Origin: Candidatus Villigracilis saccharophilus
GTDB taxonomy: Bacteria > Chloroflexota > Anaerolineae > Anaerolineales > Villigracilaceae
Direction of reading: 5' to 3'
DNA: 64,000 bases
NCBI GenBank assembly: GCA_016709305.1
Contig: JADJNA010000005.1
Span: 1 to 64,000 of the forward strand
Shown here: positions 25,599 through 33,356 of the stretch, one piece after another
Layout of the letters: each line of letters starts with the position of its first letter
How positions within the stretch are numbered: the first letter of the stretch is position 1
Notes under the pieces: model-generated
What the model was told of the DNA's origin: nothing
Seen by the model: the letters and a program-made list of their open reading frames with translations, nothing else
The model's database searches: none
Translations under genes and position numbers: made by a program

Positions 25599-27176
25599 CT
25601 ATCCTTTTTTCGCTTTGTTGCTCATAGGAGTCTCAGCTTCGACAACAGCAACAGGTGCTTCATCTGGATGCAGCTCTGCGCGAACTTGAGAATTTGGAAT
25701 CAGGCCTTCCGGTCGAACTGCCATCATGATCACCAACGTCAGGCCGAATAAAAGAAAACGATAAAGGATCGGATTGGCATTATCCTTGACTGCCAGCTGA
25801 ACCACCGGGTTACTAATTGAGGGGAGAACGGTGTGCGTCAAAAGAGACGCGAGGAAATCTTTTAGCGCGGGCAGGAATAGACGGTCAGCAGTCATGATCA
25901 CAAGACCGCCCACGATCACACCGTTGATATTTCCGATACCACCCAGGATAACCACACACAATATGATGATGGACGCACTGAAATCAAACACGCTAGGGAA
26001 GATGCCCGCTATATACGCGGCATAAAATGCACCGGCAAAACCAGAGAATGTAGCGCCTAATGCAAATGCAGCTAATTTTGTTTTTACCGGATCGATTCCC
26101 ATTTGCGCAGCGGCGAGTTCATCTTCACGAATTGCCATCCACGAACGACCAAGCCGGCTTTCTCGCAGGCGGCGGATGATAAATACCGAAAGAAGAATGA
26201 TCGCTATGATCAAAAAGTACCAGGGAATTGGATTGCTCGATTCAAACTCTCCAATGAAGGGCAGGTAGGGACGCCCAATCGGGCTGATGCCTTTTTCACC
26301 CGCAGTCAGATCCTCGTGTTCCAAAAGCGTAATACAAGCCATGGATGTCTCACCGCCAAAAAGGCGGATAAAACCGGGAATGATCCAGCAGGTGAGCGGT
26401 TCCTTGATGGTTACATCGATCAAGTTTTTGAAAAGTACCGGTACGATTTCACCGAAGCCCAGGGTAACAATGGCAAGGTAATCACCTCGTAGCGGCAGTG
26501 TTGGTGCGCCAAGCATAAATCCCCAAAGGGCGGCCATTGCGGCGGCGATCCAAATCACGATCCAAAAATTCATATAAAGGCCGTGCTGTGGTGAAGAAAG
26601 AATGCCCGTGGTATATGCGCCGATGGCGAAGAAAGCGGCATATCCAAGGTCAAGCAATCCAGCATATCCTACAACGATATTCAGGCCTAGTCCAAGGATA
26701 ACAAAGATTAAGGCAAAAATGATCTGGGCTGTCCAGCGCAGGGCGGTAAGTTTATCGATAAAAGGAAATGCAACGATAAGAGCCGCGAGCAGGATCATTT
26801 TCCACTGTTGTTCCTGCTTTTCGGGGAGCCCGTGCATTCCAGCCAGTAAAGTTGTAAAGAGGACTGTGCCAAGAAAACCGATCAAGTTGCCGAATATTAC
26901 AATGTTTAACTGAGCGGGTTGTTTTCCGATGGCGTTTTGAACAAAGCCATTCTGATATAGGCTCAAAATCACAAGAATTGCACCAGCCGTTAATGCTGTT
27001 GGCAAAACATCTTTTGCAATTTTGAGCGGATCTTTGCGTTCCAGTTTTCCGCCAAGTCCCATACCAAGACCAACGCCCATCAAAGAACCGATCACGGCGA
27101 CAGACCAGCCCCCGAAAAGGAATGTAAGCAAACCGGCAATAATACCGAAGGTGATACCTGACCTCATAATTTTCAT
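25599..27176 (-). CDS. livM: Branched-chain amino acid ABC transporter permease LivM, extended
   Basis: 525 residues, about 100-200 longer than most LivM proteins. The conserved channel core begins around residue 155 with GLGLNIVVGYAGLLDLGYAAFFAIGAY and contains LPLRGDYLAIVTLGFGEI and the EAA-like loop RLGRSWMAIREDELAAAQMGID, plus GGIGNINGVIVGG. Before the core are about 150 residues with four or five additional hydrophobic segments, starting GIIAGLLTFLFGGWSVAVIG, and the core has an inserted loop with two cysteines (EPLTCWIIP to MACITLLE). It forms the membrane channel with LivH. It starts 11 nt after the livH stop. Core identification is secure; the role of the extra helices is unknown. Confidence 0.92.
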   Translation of the reverse strand: MKIMRSGITFGIIAGLLTFLFGGWSVAVIGSLMGVGLGMGLGGKLERKDPLKIAKDVLPTALTAGAILVILSLYQNGFVQNAIGKQPAQLNIVIFGNLIGFLGTVLFTTLLAGMHGLPEKQEQQWKMILLAALIVAFPFIDKLTALRWTAQIIFALIFVILGLGLNIVVGYAGLLDLGYAAFFAIGAYTTGILSSPQHGLYMNFWIVIWIAAAMAALWGFMLGAPTLPLRGDYLAIVTLGFGEIVPVLFKNLIDVTIKEPLTCWIIPGFIRLFGGETSMACITLLEHEDLTAGEKGISPIGRPYLPFIGEFESSNPIPWYFLIIAIILLSVFIIRRLRESRLGRSWMAIREDELAAAQMGIDPVKTKLAAFALGATFSGFAGAFYAAYIAGIFPSVFDFSASIIILCVVILGGIGNINGVIVGGLVIMTADRLFLPALKDFLASLLTHTVLPSISNPVVQLAVKDNANPILYRFLLFGLTLVIMMAVRPEGLIPNSQVRAELHPDEAPVAVVEAETPMSNKAKKG

Positions 27177-27187
27177 GGATGCACCTC

Positions 27188-28303
27188 TTAGGCTTTTTGC
27201 CCCGTCTGCTCACCGAGCAAGCCGGTGGGACGGAATAATAGGATAAGAACAAGGGTTGCGAAAACCAACGCATTTGTCCAGCGGGCGTTCAGGTAGCCGT
27301 CACTGAATGAGGCAAGCAATCCGATCAGGAAACCGCCCAACATTCCGCCGGTGATATTCCCGATACCCCCGAGGACTGCCGCGGTGAAGGATTGCAGACC
27401 TGCGCGGAACCCCATGAACCACCAGGCGGTATTGTTATACAAACCTGCCATCAGCCCTGCAGCACCGGCGAGGCCGCCACCGATCAGGAAGGTCGCGGTG
27501 ATGACCCAGTCAATGTCAATGCCGAGCATCTTGGCCGCATCACGGTTTTGGGCGGTGGCACGCATGGCTTTGCCTAATTTGGTTTTTTGAACGAATAGAT
27601 ACAAAGCGGTCATTAGGATGACCGCTAAAACGATGACAAGCAGGTCTTTTATTGTTAATCGCAGAGCCAATCCGGAGGATGCAAGCAGATTAATATCCCA
27701 ACCGAGACTGGTAAAGAGAATGCCGAGCATATCAGGGAAAACTTTTTGAGAAGCGCCGCCAGTGGTTCCAAAAGAAGGAACCAGCCAGGCTTGTGCTGCC
27801 CACATAAGCCCAATATTTTCAATAATAAATGACATACCGATGGCAGAGATCAATGGAGCCAGACGGGGCGCATTTCTAAGCCGCCGGTAGGCGAGTCTTT
27901 CAATGGTCGCGTTGAGAATGGCGCAAAACACAATGGCAATAACCAGCGCAAGGATAAGTCCAAGGGTGATCTTGACAGGATCTTTACTTTCCAATGTCCC
28001 CGTTACCGAAAGAACTGTTAATGATGTGAAAACGCCGATCATATACACATCACCATGAGCGAAGTTGATCAGCTCAATGATGCCGTATACCATCGTATAT
28101 CCCAGCGCAATAATGGCGATGATGGCGCCGTTGGATATACCAATAATTAGAAATTGAACCAGTTGAAGCGGGTTGGCTTTAATTGCGGCGTACACTACGG
28201 GAATATCCAACCCCACAATCGGACCGATCAGGAAAACAATATAAAGAACGAGCGTGGCGATGGCGAATCGCCTCCAGTTGAACTTTTTTCTGGTGGTTTC
28301 CAT
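27188..28303 (-). CDS. livH: Branched-chain amino acid ABC transporter permease LivH
   Basis: 371 residues, with about 50-60 extra N-terminal residues (one membrane helix at about 15-38) before the conserved LivH opening GISNGAIIAIIALGYTMVYGIIELINFAHGD. Also present: the EAA-type cytosolic loop TKLGKAMRATAQNRDAAKMLGIDID and the late AVLGGIGNITGGMLGG. Eight or nine membrane segments overall. Pairs with LivM. The livK gene lies upstream, separated by a terminator-like hairpin. Confidence 0.93.
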   Translation of the reverse strand: METTRKKFNWRRFAIATLVLYIVFLIGPIVGLDIPVVYAAIKANPLQLVQFLIIGISNGAIIAIIALGYTMVYGIIELINFAHGDVYMIGVFTSLTVLSVTGTLESKDPVKITLGLILALVIAIVFCAILNATIERLAYRRLRNAPRLAPLISAIGMSFIIENIGLMWAAQAWLVPSFGTTGGASQKVFPDMLGILFTSLGWDINLLASSGLALRLTIKDLLVIVLAVILMTALYLFVQKTKLGKAMRATAQNRDAAKMLGIDIDWVITATFLIGGGLAGAAGLMAGLYNNTAWWFMGFRAGLQSFTAAVLGGIGNITGGMLGGFLIGLLASFSDGYLNARWTNALVFATLVLILLFRPTGLLGEQTGQKA

Positions 28304-28325
28304 GGCACTCCTCTTTTACAGCTCT

Positions 28326-28362
28326 TCAAAAAGGATGGGGGGCGGCATGTTGTGCCGCCCCC
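28326..28362 (-). terminator. Terminator-like hairpin between livK and livH
   Basis: On the minus strand, a 10-bp GC-rich stem (arms 28338-28347 and 28353-28362, core GGGGGCGGCA / TGCCGCCCCC, loop 5) is followed by CATCCTTTTTG. It is in the 81-base gap within the liv cluster. This would release most transcripts after livK and let a part read through into livHMGF. Confidence 0.7.
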
Positions 28363-28384
28363 GACTTGCGAGTTTTCGAACTCT

Positions 28385-29641
28385 TTACTTGAAGGTACCG
28401 ACGGCTACGTAAGCGCCGTTCTGAACCTGATAGAAGGTCATGTCGGTCAAGCTGGCATCGCCATTCGCATCGAAGGACCAGGTGCCGAGGGCTCCGTCGA
28501 AGTTCTTGATCGCGAATACGGCTTTGTTGATCGCAGCGCGGTCGGTGGGATTGCCACCAGCGGCGCAGACATCTTCGATCGCCTTGAGGGCGACGTTCAT
28601 GGTCTCATAACCGTACACAGCGTAGGGTTCGGTCAAAGCACCGAATTTAGCGGTGTAATCTTTAACGAATTGCAAACCAGCGGGGGGCAGTTTGTCGAGG
28701 GCTACGCCAGCTACTGAAGCATATGCGCCTTCAGCAACATCAGCGCCAGCGCCGTCAATGAAAGCCTGGGTCTGGATACCATCGGGACCGGCATATTTGA
28801 CGGTTTCGTTGTCGCCCATGATCGCAACTTTGTCTTTCAAAAGCTGGGAAGCATTGTTATCAACAACCATACCAACGTAGATGGCGTCCGGGGGGCCACC
28901 GGCATTGCTGGTGGAGATCTTGGTCATCAAAGCTTTGTAGTCAGCGGCCTTGGGGTCAATGCCTTCGTGACCGACAACTGTCAAGCCAATTTCCTTGGCG
29001 GTGGCTTCGAACACATCAGCAACACCCTTACCGTAGAGTTCTTGGTCGTCGAGGATGTAAACAGTGGTGGCGCCGAGGGATTTCACGAAATTGGCGGCAA
29101 CTTTGCCCTGGATATCATCAGCGGCTACAACGCGGGAATAGGAGCGGACGCCGGTGGGATAGTATGAATCAGTAACGCCAGGAAGATCTTTGTCAGCCTT
29201 GGTCAAGCCAGGGTTGGTGTTGGCGGGGGAGATCATGGTCAACGGGCCGGCATTGTTCAAGATCGGAATGGAGAGCTTGGCAGCGCCAGAGTTGAAGGTG
29301 CCGAGGTAGGCGATAATTGAAGGGTCAGCGGCTGCCTTGTTGGCGTTCTCAGTTTCAACCGCAGGATCCCATTTGCCGAGGGCGGCAGAGGCATCATCCC
29401 AGGCTTCGTATTCGATGGTGTATTTTCCACCGCAAGCCTTGGATTCAACCTGCTCAAGGCGCAATTGCATGGCGTTCACAATGGTTTGAGTCTGGGTCAA
29501 AGAAGAACCAGTCATGGGGAGACTGGAGACGATCTTAAGGGTGGCACTTTCGCCACCACCAGCAGCAGCGCCGCCGCAAGCCGCAAGGGCCATGCTGGCA
29601 ACGACAAGCAACGAAAGTACAGCGAAGAAACGCTTAGACAT
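28385..29641 (-). CDS. livK: Branched-chain amino acid ABC transporter substrate-binding lipoprotein
   Basis: 418 residues. A lipoprotein signal peptide with lipobox LAAC (Cys about 21) is followed by a Gly/Ala linker and the type I periplasmic-binding fold (VSSLPMTGSSL, YLGTFNSGAAKLSIPILNNAG, TMISPANTNPGLT, VYILDDQELYGKGVADVFE, YGYETMNVALKAIE). It is anchored in the membrane outer face and hands ligand to LivHM. Ligand may be Leu/Ile/Val or another amino acid or amide, as this family is broad. GGAGG lies 9 nt before the ATG. A good promoter stands about 215 nt upstream, giving a long leader. Confidence 0.93.
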   Translation of the reverse strand: MSKRFFAVLSLLVVASMALAACGGAAAGGGESATLKIVSSLPMTGSSLTQTQTIVNAMQLRLEQVESKACGGKYTIEYEAWDDASAALGKWDPAVETENANKAAADPSIIAYLGTFNSGAAKLSIPILNNAGPLTMISPANTNPGLTKADKDLPGVTDSYYPTGVRSYSRVVAADDIQGKVAANFVKSLGATTVYILDDQELYGKGVADVFEATAKEIGLTVVGHEGIDPKAADYKALMTKISTSNAGGPPDAIYVGMVVDNNASQLLKDKVAIMGDNETVKYAGPDGIQTQAFIDGAGADVAEGAYASVAGVALDKLPPAGLQFVKDYTAKFGALTEPYAVYGYETMNVALKAIEDVCAAGGNPTDRAAINKAVFAIKNFDGALGTWSFDANGDASLTDMTFYQVQNGAYVAVGTFK

Positions 29642-29856
29642 ATTCTTACTCCTCCAAAAATTATATTAGGTGAATTCAACTTCCCGCATCTGCGGGATAT
29701 AGCAAACAGCAGACAATACTTTCTATGTCAGCCTCACCTCCTTATTGGTCAAGATCCATTCATATACAAAGAAAGCCTGAAAAACCTTCCGTTACGGATT
29801 TCCATGGCTTCATTTTCTACCTGCCTGCTTTGGGTGTCTCAAATTATTAAGTGGCA

Positions 29857-29885
29857 ATAATAAGATGGTTTTTGTCTCTGGTCAA
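29857..29885 (-). promoter_or_regulatory. Sigma-70-type promoter of livK
   Basis: Minus-strand TTGACC (29885-29880), exactly 17 bases, then TATTAT (29862-29857). The predicted start is near 29850, about 209 nt before the livK ATG. I see no known riboswitch in the leader; it is AT-rich with only weak hairpins. Confidence 0.65.
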
Positions 29886-30083
29886 GTGTTGCATTATGAG
29901 ACTTTATGGCTTTTCCATGGTTGGGAAAAGCTTGCCGGGCTGCGAATTTCCCCATAGGAGAATGTCTCAGAATTTTTGACTGCTGTTGCGAACATTCATT
30001 TACTTCGAATTTTTCGGCTTGTGTCTGCGCCACAAAAATCAAAACCAGCGAGGTGTGATTCTTCTTTATGATTATTAGCCCCG
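29886..30083. other. Gap between livK promoter and M23 peptidase gene
   Basis: Part of a 442-base stretch (29642-30083) without a gene; the rest is the livK leader and promoter. This part shows GGCTTTTCC / GGGAAAAGC pairing around 29909-29932 but no clear terminator for the peptidase gene, and no convincing small gene or RNA. Confidence 0.35.
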
Positions 30084-31496
30084 CTAAGGGTAGACTTGAT
30101 TTAACCAATCGAGCGGATCGACCTGGATGCCGTTCACCCACAACTCCCAGTGCAGGTGTGGGCCTGTCACCCGGCCTGTCCCGCCCACTAATCCGATGAC
30201 TTGACCTTGTTCGATAACATCCCCAACCTGCACATGTATTTCAGATTGATGCCAGAAGCCGCTGTACACCCCCCAGCCGTGATCGATGATCGTGGCATTC
30301 CCGCGCACAGTAAGAAATCCTGCGAATACCACCTGTCCGGCTGCCGGTGCCGTGATGGGTAGTCCTGTTCCACCGCCAAAATCTATACCAGTGTGCCACC
30401 AATTTATTTTTAGATCTGTTCCCTGTCCAAGATAAACTCGGCTGGTTCCATAGAATGAGGTGGGGAAGGTGGTTTCTGCGTAATTGCTGGCAGGAGATAA
30501 AAACTGATTTGCCCAATATTTTATTGGAGTGGCTGGCAGTGTGATACCTTCCAACTGCTGCTGTTCAGGTTCTGTAACGGCGGGGTCTATCAAGAATGGA
30601 TCTACAGGTAGGTTTTCGCCAGTGAGATAATTTCCTGATGTAATTGGAATGAACTGTTCATAAGATTGTTTGCTGCCGTCCGCGAGTGTCGCTTCCAAGC
30701 GTATAGGATAAACGCCCGTCAAAATTAACGCGTGAACTCCTTGCAGCGCAACCTGTGTCCCATCCTCAACAGGAAAGAAATGAAGCGGGTGGTCAACAAG
30801 GGAACCTCCAAGCGTTACACCGGGATCAGTTTTAATTTTGATAACCGCCGTCCCGCCTTGCTTGATCGGCAGCCCTTGTATTTCCGCAGAGATAAAAGCA
30901 CTGGGGAGGCCGCTGATGGCCTGGTCGCTATCAAGACCGGCTGCCAATAAAGTATCACCTGGTATCCCATCCCATGTGCCTTGCAGTTTGTTGTAATGCG
31001 ACAGGGTCCATGTATCTGTATTATTTTTAATAGCCAGTTCCAACAGAGACTCACCGATAGTTGAGGTCATACGGGTATTCAGCGTTTGAGTCCCAGCTTC
31101 AACCGGGACGATCATTTTTGCGCCGACATGGAACTCGCTGGGGCTGACAATGCGATTAATTTTCTTGAATAAAGGCAGGGGCACCTGTGTGCGTCGTATC
31201 AGGCTGCGGAACGAGTCACCCAAATTAATATCTTCAGTGCTAAATGTTCCTGTCACGCCTTCCAACCCGGGAATGACGAGTTGCTGCCCTGCAAAAAGCG
31301 AGTTCGCGTCTGTAATTTCATTTGCAGACATCAGATCATCTATGCTTACACTAAAGCGTGATGCGATCGAAGACAAACTATCACCTGCTTGAACTACATA
31401 GATCGGTCCCGGAATACCTGCTTGCGCGTAGGCGGGTAGTGGGTTGTAAGTAAAAGCTGAAAATAATACAATGAGGATCAATAGCCGTTTATACAT
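30084..31496 (-). CDS. LysM and M23 peptidase domain protein, secreted
   Basis: About 470 residues. A signal peptide (MYKRLLILIVLF to AYAQA) directs export. One clear LysM unit follows (YVVQAGDSLSSIASRFSVS to QQLVIPG), with a second, weaker LysM-like stretch at about 105-150. The C-terminal domain is M23 (lysostaphin-type): WWHTGIDFGGGTGLPITAPAAG carries H and D of the zinc site, and GPHLHWELWVNG the HxH. It should bind peptidoglycan and cut cross-bridge peptides or activate amidases. I favour the Met at 31496 because the signal peptide starts there; an ATG at 31526 would overlap the DUF192 gene by 38 nt. With the preferred start the overlap is 8 nt. Confidence 0.88.
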   Translation of the reverse strand: MYKRLLILIVLFSAFTYNPLPAYAQAGIPGPIYVVQAGDSLSSIASRFSVSIDDLMSANEITDANSLFAGQQLVIPGLEGVTGTFSTEDINLGDSFRSLIRRTQVPLPLFKKINRIVSPSEFHVGAKMIVPVEAGTQTLNTRMTSTIGESLLELAIKNNTDTWTLSHYNKLQGTWDGIPGDTLLAAGLDSDQAISGLPSAFISAEIQGLPIKQGGTAVIKIKTDPGVTLGGSLVDHPLHFFPVEDGTQVALQGVHALILTGVYPIRLEATLADGSKQSYEQFIPITSGNYLTGENLPVDPFLIDPAVTEPEQQQLEGITLPATPIKYWANQFLSPASNYAETTFPTSFYGTSRVYLGQGTDLKINWWHTGIDFGGGTGLPITAPAAGQVVFAGFLTVRGNATIIDHGWGVYSGFWHQSEIHVQVGDVIEQGQVIGLVGGTGRVTGPHLHWELWVNGIQVDPLDWLNQVYP

Positions 31497-31860
31497 TCTT
31501 GAATTCAACCTTGTCACCAATTTCATAATTTCCCCAGCGGCTGGGGTGTATCTCTAAGGTATATCTGGCTTCTGCTTTGGGGAAGTAAGCGGGCCGCCAT
31601 GATCTTGCGATGACCTTATCCACGACGGTCATTTCTGCGTTGATCCAAAAGACTGCCAGGTCAAATGGAACGAAGAACATATGAATGGAAGTATCCAGGC
31701 GTGAATCACGCTTTTCGACCAGAAGCAGCCCCTCGTCAATTTCGAGACTCGCGCGGAACATAAGACCGCGCAAGCGGCATAAAAAAGAATCACAGTATCC
31801 CACGCGTACGGGCTGGTTGATCGCTTTGGTTAGATTGTTCACTTGGATGGGGCGTGACAT
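31489..31860 (-). CDS. DUF192 family protein
   Basis: 123 residues. Shows the DUF192 pattern: CRLRGLMFRASL near the front (the usual R-G-L-M-F-R motif), SIHMFFVPFDLAVFWIN, VVDKVIARSWRPAYFPKA and a C-terminal LEIHPSRWGNYEIGDKVEF. These are small beta-sandwich proteins, often exported in other lineages, of unsettled function. No signal peptide is seen here. It overlaps the start of the LysM/M23 gene, so the two are almost certainly co-translated. Confidence 0.87.
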   Translation of the reverse strand: MSRPIQVNNLTKAINQPVRVGYCDSFLCRLRGLMFRASLEIDEGLLLVEKRDSRLDTSIHMFFVPFDLAVFWINAEMTVVDKVIARSWRPAYFPKAEARYTLEIHPSRWGNYEIGDKVEFKNV

Positions 31861-31878
31861 AGGCGATGATGATCAAGG

Positions 31879-31902
31879 AAAAGGGCGGCCATTCCGCCGC
31901 CC
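31879..31902 (-). terminator. Terminator after the response regulator
   Basis: GGGCGGC (31883-31889) and GCCGCCC (31896-31902) form a 7-bp stem with a 6-base loop; the minus-strand continuation is TTTTCCTT. It lies 13 nt after the response regulator stop. Confidence 0.65.
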
Positions 31903-31915
31903 GGTGAGAATAAAT

Positions 31916-32317
31916 TTAGTTTTTGGATGAAGATTTTTGACCGAGGATCTTTTCGACGCTGTCGAGTAACTCCTGCGGACCAAAAGGTTTGGCGATATAG
32001 TCATCCACTTTTGCAATGTGCAAGCCAAGAACTTTATCAATGTTCTGCGCTTTTGCGGTAACGACGATCACCGGAATATTACGTGTGGCAGGATCTGCTT
32101 TCATTTGTTGATATACTTCCCAGCCATCCATATCAGGCATCATCAGATCGAGCAACACAAGGTCTGGAAGTATTTCACGTACGAGTCGTGCCCCTTCGAT
32201 CCCGCCTGTGGCGCCGTAAACATCGTAGCCACGGCGACCAAGAATAAGCTTGATAAGGTCGATCATCTCAGGCTCATCTTCAATGCAAAGTATTCGCTTG
32301 ACAGTTGAGTTTTCCAT
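31916..32317 (-). CDS. Single-domain response regulator
   Basis: 133 residues consisting of one receiver domain. Acid pocket CIEDEPEM, phospho-acceptor Asp in LLDLMMPDMDGWEV, Thr in VVTAKAQ and Lys in YIAKPFGPQELL are all present. There is no output domain, so it must act by protein contact, like CheY or Spo0F types, or serve as a phosphate relay. The hybrid kinase at 864-4604 is far away and there is no kinase gene adjacent. It is divergent from exonuclease III. Confidence 0.9.
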   Translation of the reverse strand: MENSTVKRILCIEDEPEMIDLIKLILGRRGYDVYGATGGIEGARLVREILPDLVLLDLMMPDMDGWEVYQQMKADPATRNIPVIVVTAKAQNIDKVLGLHIAKVDDYIAKPFGPQELLDSVEKILGQKSSSKN

Positions 32318-32370
32318 TTTTTATCCTGTCTCTTTGCGCAAGTTTACCATAAAAAATTTTAAGGTTTATT

Positions 32371-33132
32371 ATGAAGATCATTACCTGGAATGTGAACGGG
32401 ATCCGTGCTGCGCTAGGCAAGCACGCGCTGGATTGGGCCTTCGCGCAGCGGCCGGATGCCTTGTGCCTGCAAGAGGTGAAGGCACGCAGGGAACAATTGA
32501 ATGAAGAACAACTCTCGCAGCTGCCATTGCGTGATGTGTGGAATGCTGCGCAGCGTCCTGGCTACAGCGGGGTGGCGACCTTTTATAAGAATCAACCTGA
32601 TGAGATCGTGGTGGGAATGGGTCAGGAGCAGTTCGATGTCGAGGGACGCGTCATTCAGACCGTTATGGCTGGCTGCCGTCTATTCAACATTTACTTCCCG
32701 AACGGTCAACGCGGACAGCAGCGCGTGAACTACAAACTGGCATTCTATGCTCAATTATTAAAGCTGTGCGATGATCTTCATAAAAAAGGCGAGAACATCA
32801 TTATTACCGGCGATTTTAATACTGCTCACATGCCTATTGACCTAAAGAATCCCAAAGCGAATGAAAAGACTTCTGGCTTTCTGCCAGAAGAACGTGAATG
32901 GGTACAGGCTTTTTTGGATCACGGTTTTGTGGATGTATTTCGTCATTTTTACCCAGACAAAGTCCAATATACCTGGTGGACCTACCGCCTGAACGCACGT
33001 CAGCGGGGAATCGGCTGGCGGTTGGATTACTATTTAGTCTCTAAAGACCTGCTTCCGCGGGTCGAGGATGTGATCATTCATGATGAAGTGCCGGGGTCCG
33101 ATCATTGTCCCGTGGAATTAGTGCTGAAATAG
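32371..33132 (+). CDS. xth: Exodeoxyribonuclease III (AP endonuclease)
   Basis: 253 residues of the ExoA/Xth family, cutting DNA at abasic sites and trimming 3' ends. Motifs: ITWNVNGIRAA (Asn metal ligand), LCLQEVKA (Glu), IYFPNGQRG, ITGDFNTAHMPIDL (Asp, Asn), TWWTYRLNARQRGIGWRLDYYLVS and GSDHCPVEL with the catalytic Asp-His. Full length, bacterial type. It begins 53 nt from the divergent response regulator gene. Function by family is very secure. Confidence 0.94.
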   Translation: MKIITWNVNGIRAALGKHALDWAFAQRPDALCLQEVKARREQLNEEQLSQLPLRDVWNAAQRPGYSGVATFYKNQPDEIVVGMGQEQFDVEGRVIQTVMAGCRLFNIYFPNGQRGQQRVNYKLAFYAQLLKLCDDLHKKGENIIITGDFNTAHMPIDLKNPKANEKTSGFLPEEREWVQAFLDHGFVDVFRHFYPDKVQYTWWTYRLNARQRGIGWRLDYYLVSKDLLPRVEDVIIHDEVPGSDHCPVELVLK

Positions 33133-33317
33133 TTCCCAAACTGACCTGTAAGAAATGAGAGGTTGCTAGGGTCTATTCTGATACTGCTAAACAAGTACTG
33201 TAAAAATTCAATGGTTTACCCAACCCCGATAGTTTTTCAGACGGTTTTCAGGTAAAAAAGGTTCGTGTTAGAGAATCATATAAAATTCCCTTTTACGAGT
33301 AGTCTAAGGGGTGGTAT

Positions 33318-33326
33318 TGGTATAAT
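33318..33326 (+). promoter_or_regulatory. Extended -10 promoter of ftsH
   Basis: TGGTATAAT (33318-33326) gives the TGn extended -10 form, 30 nt before the GTG start. No -35 match is seen at standard spacing, as expected for extended -10 promoters. Upstream (33133-33317) I find nothing else notable. Confidence 0.55.
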
Positions 33327-33356
33327 CGAGTTCGCAAGTCATATTTGGAGGATTCC

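Noticed and set aside
29886..30083. Small regulatory RNA gene
   Set aside because: There is no promoter and terminator pair, only weak pairing; nothing beyond a gap can be supported.
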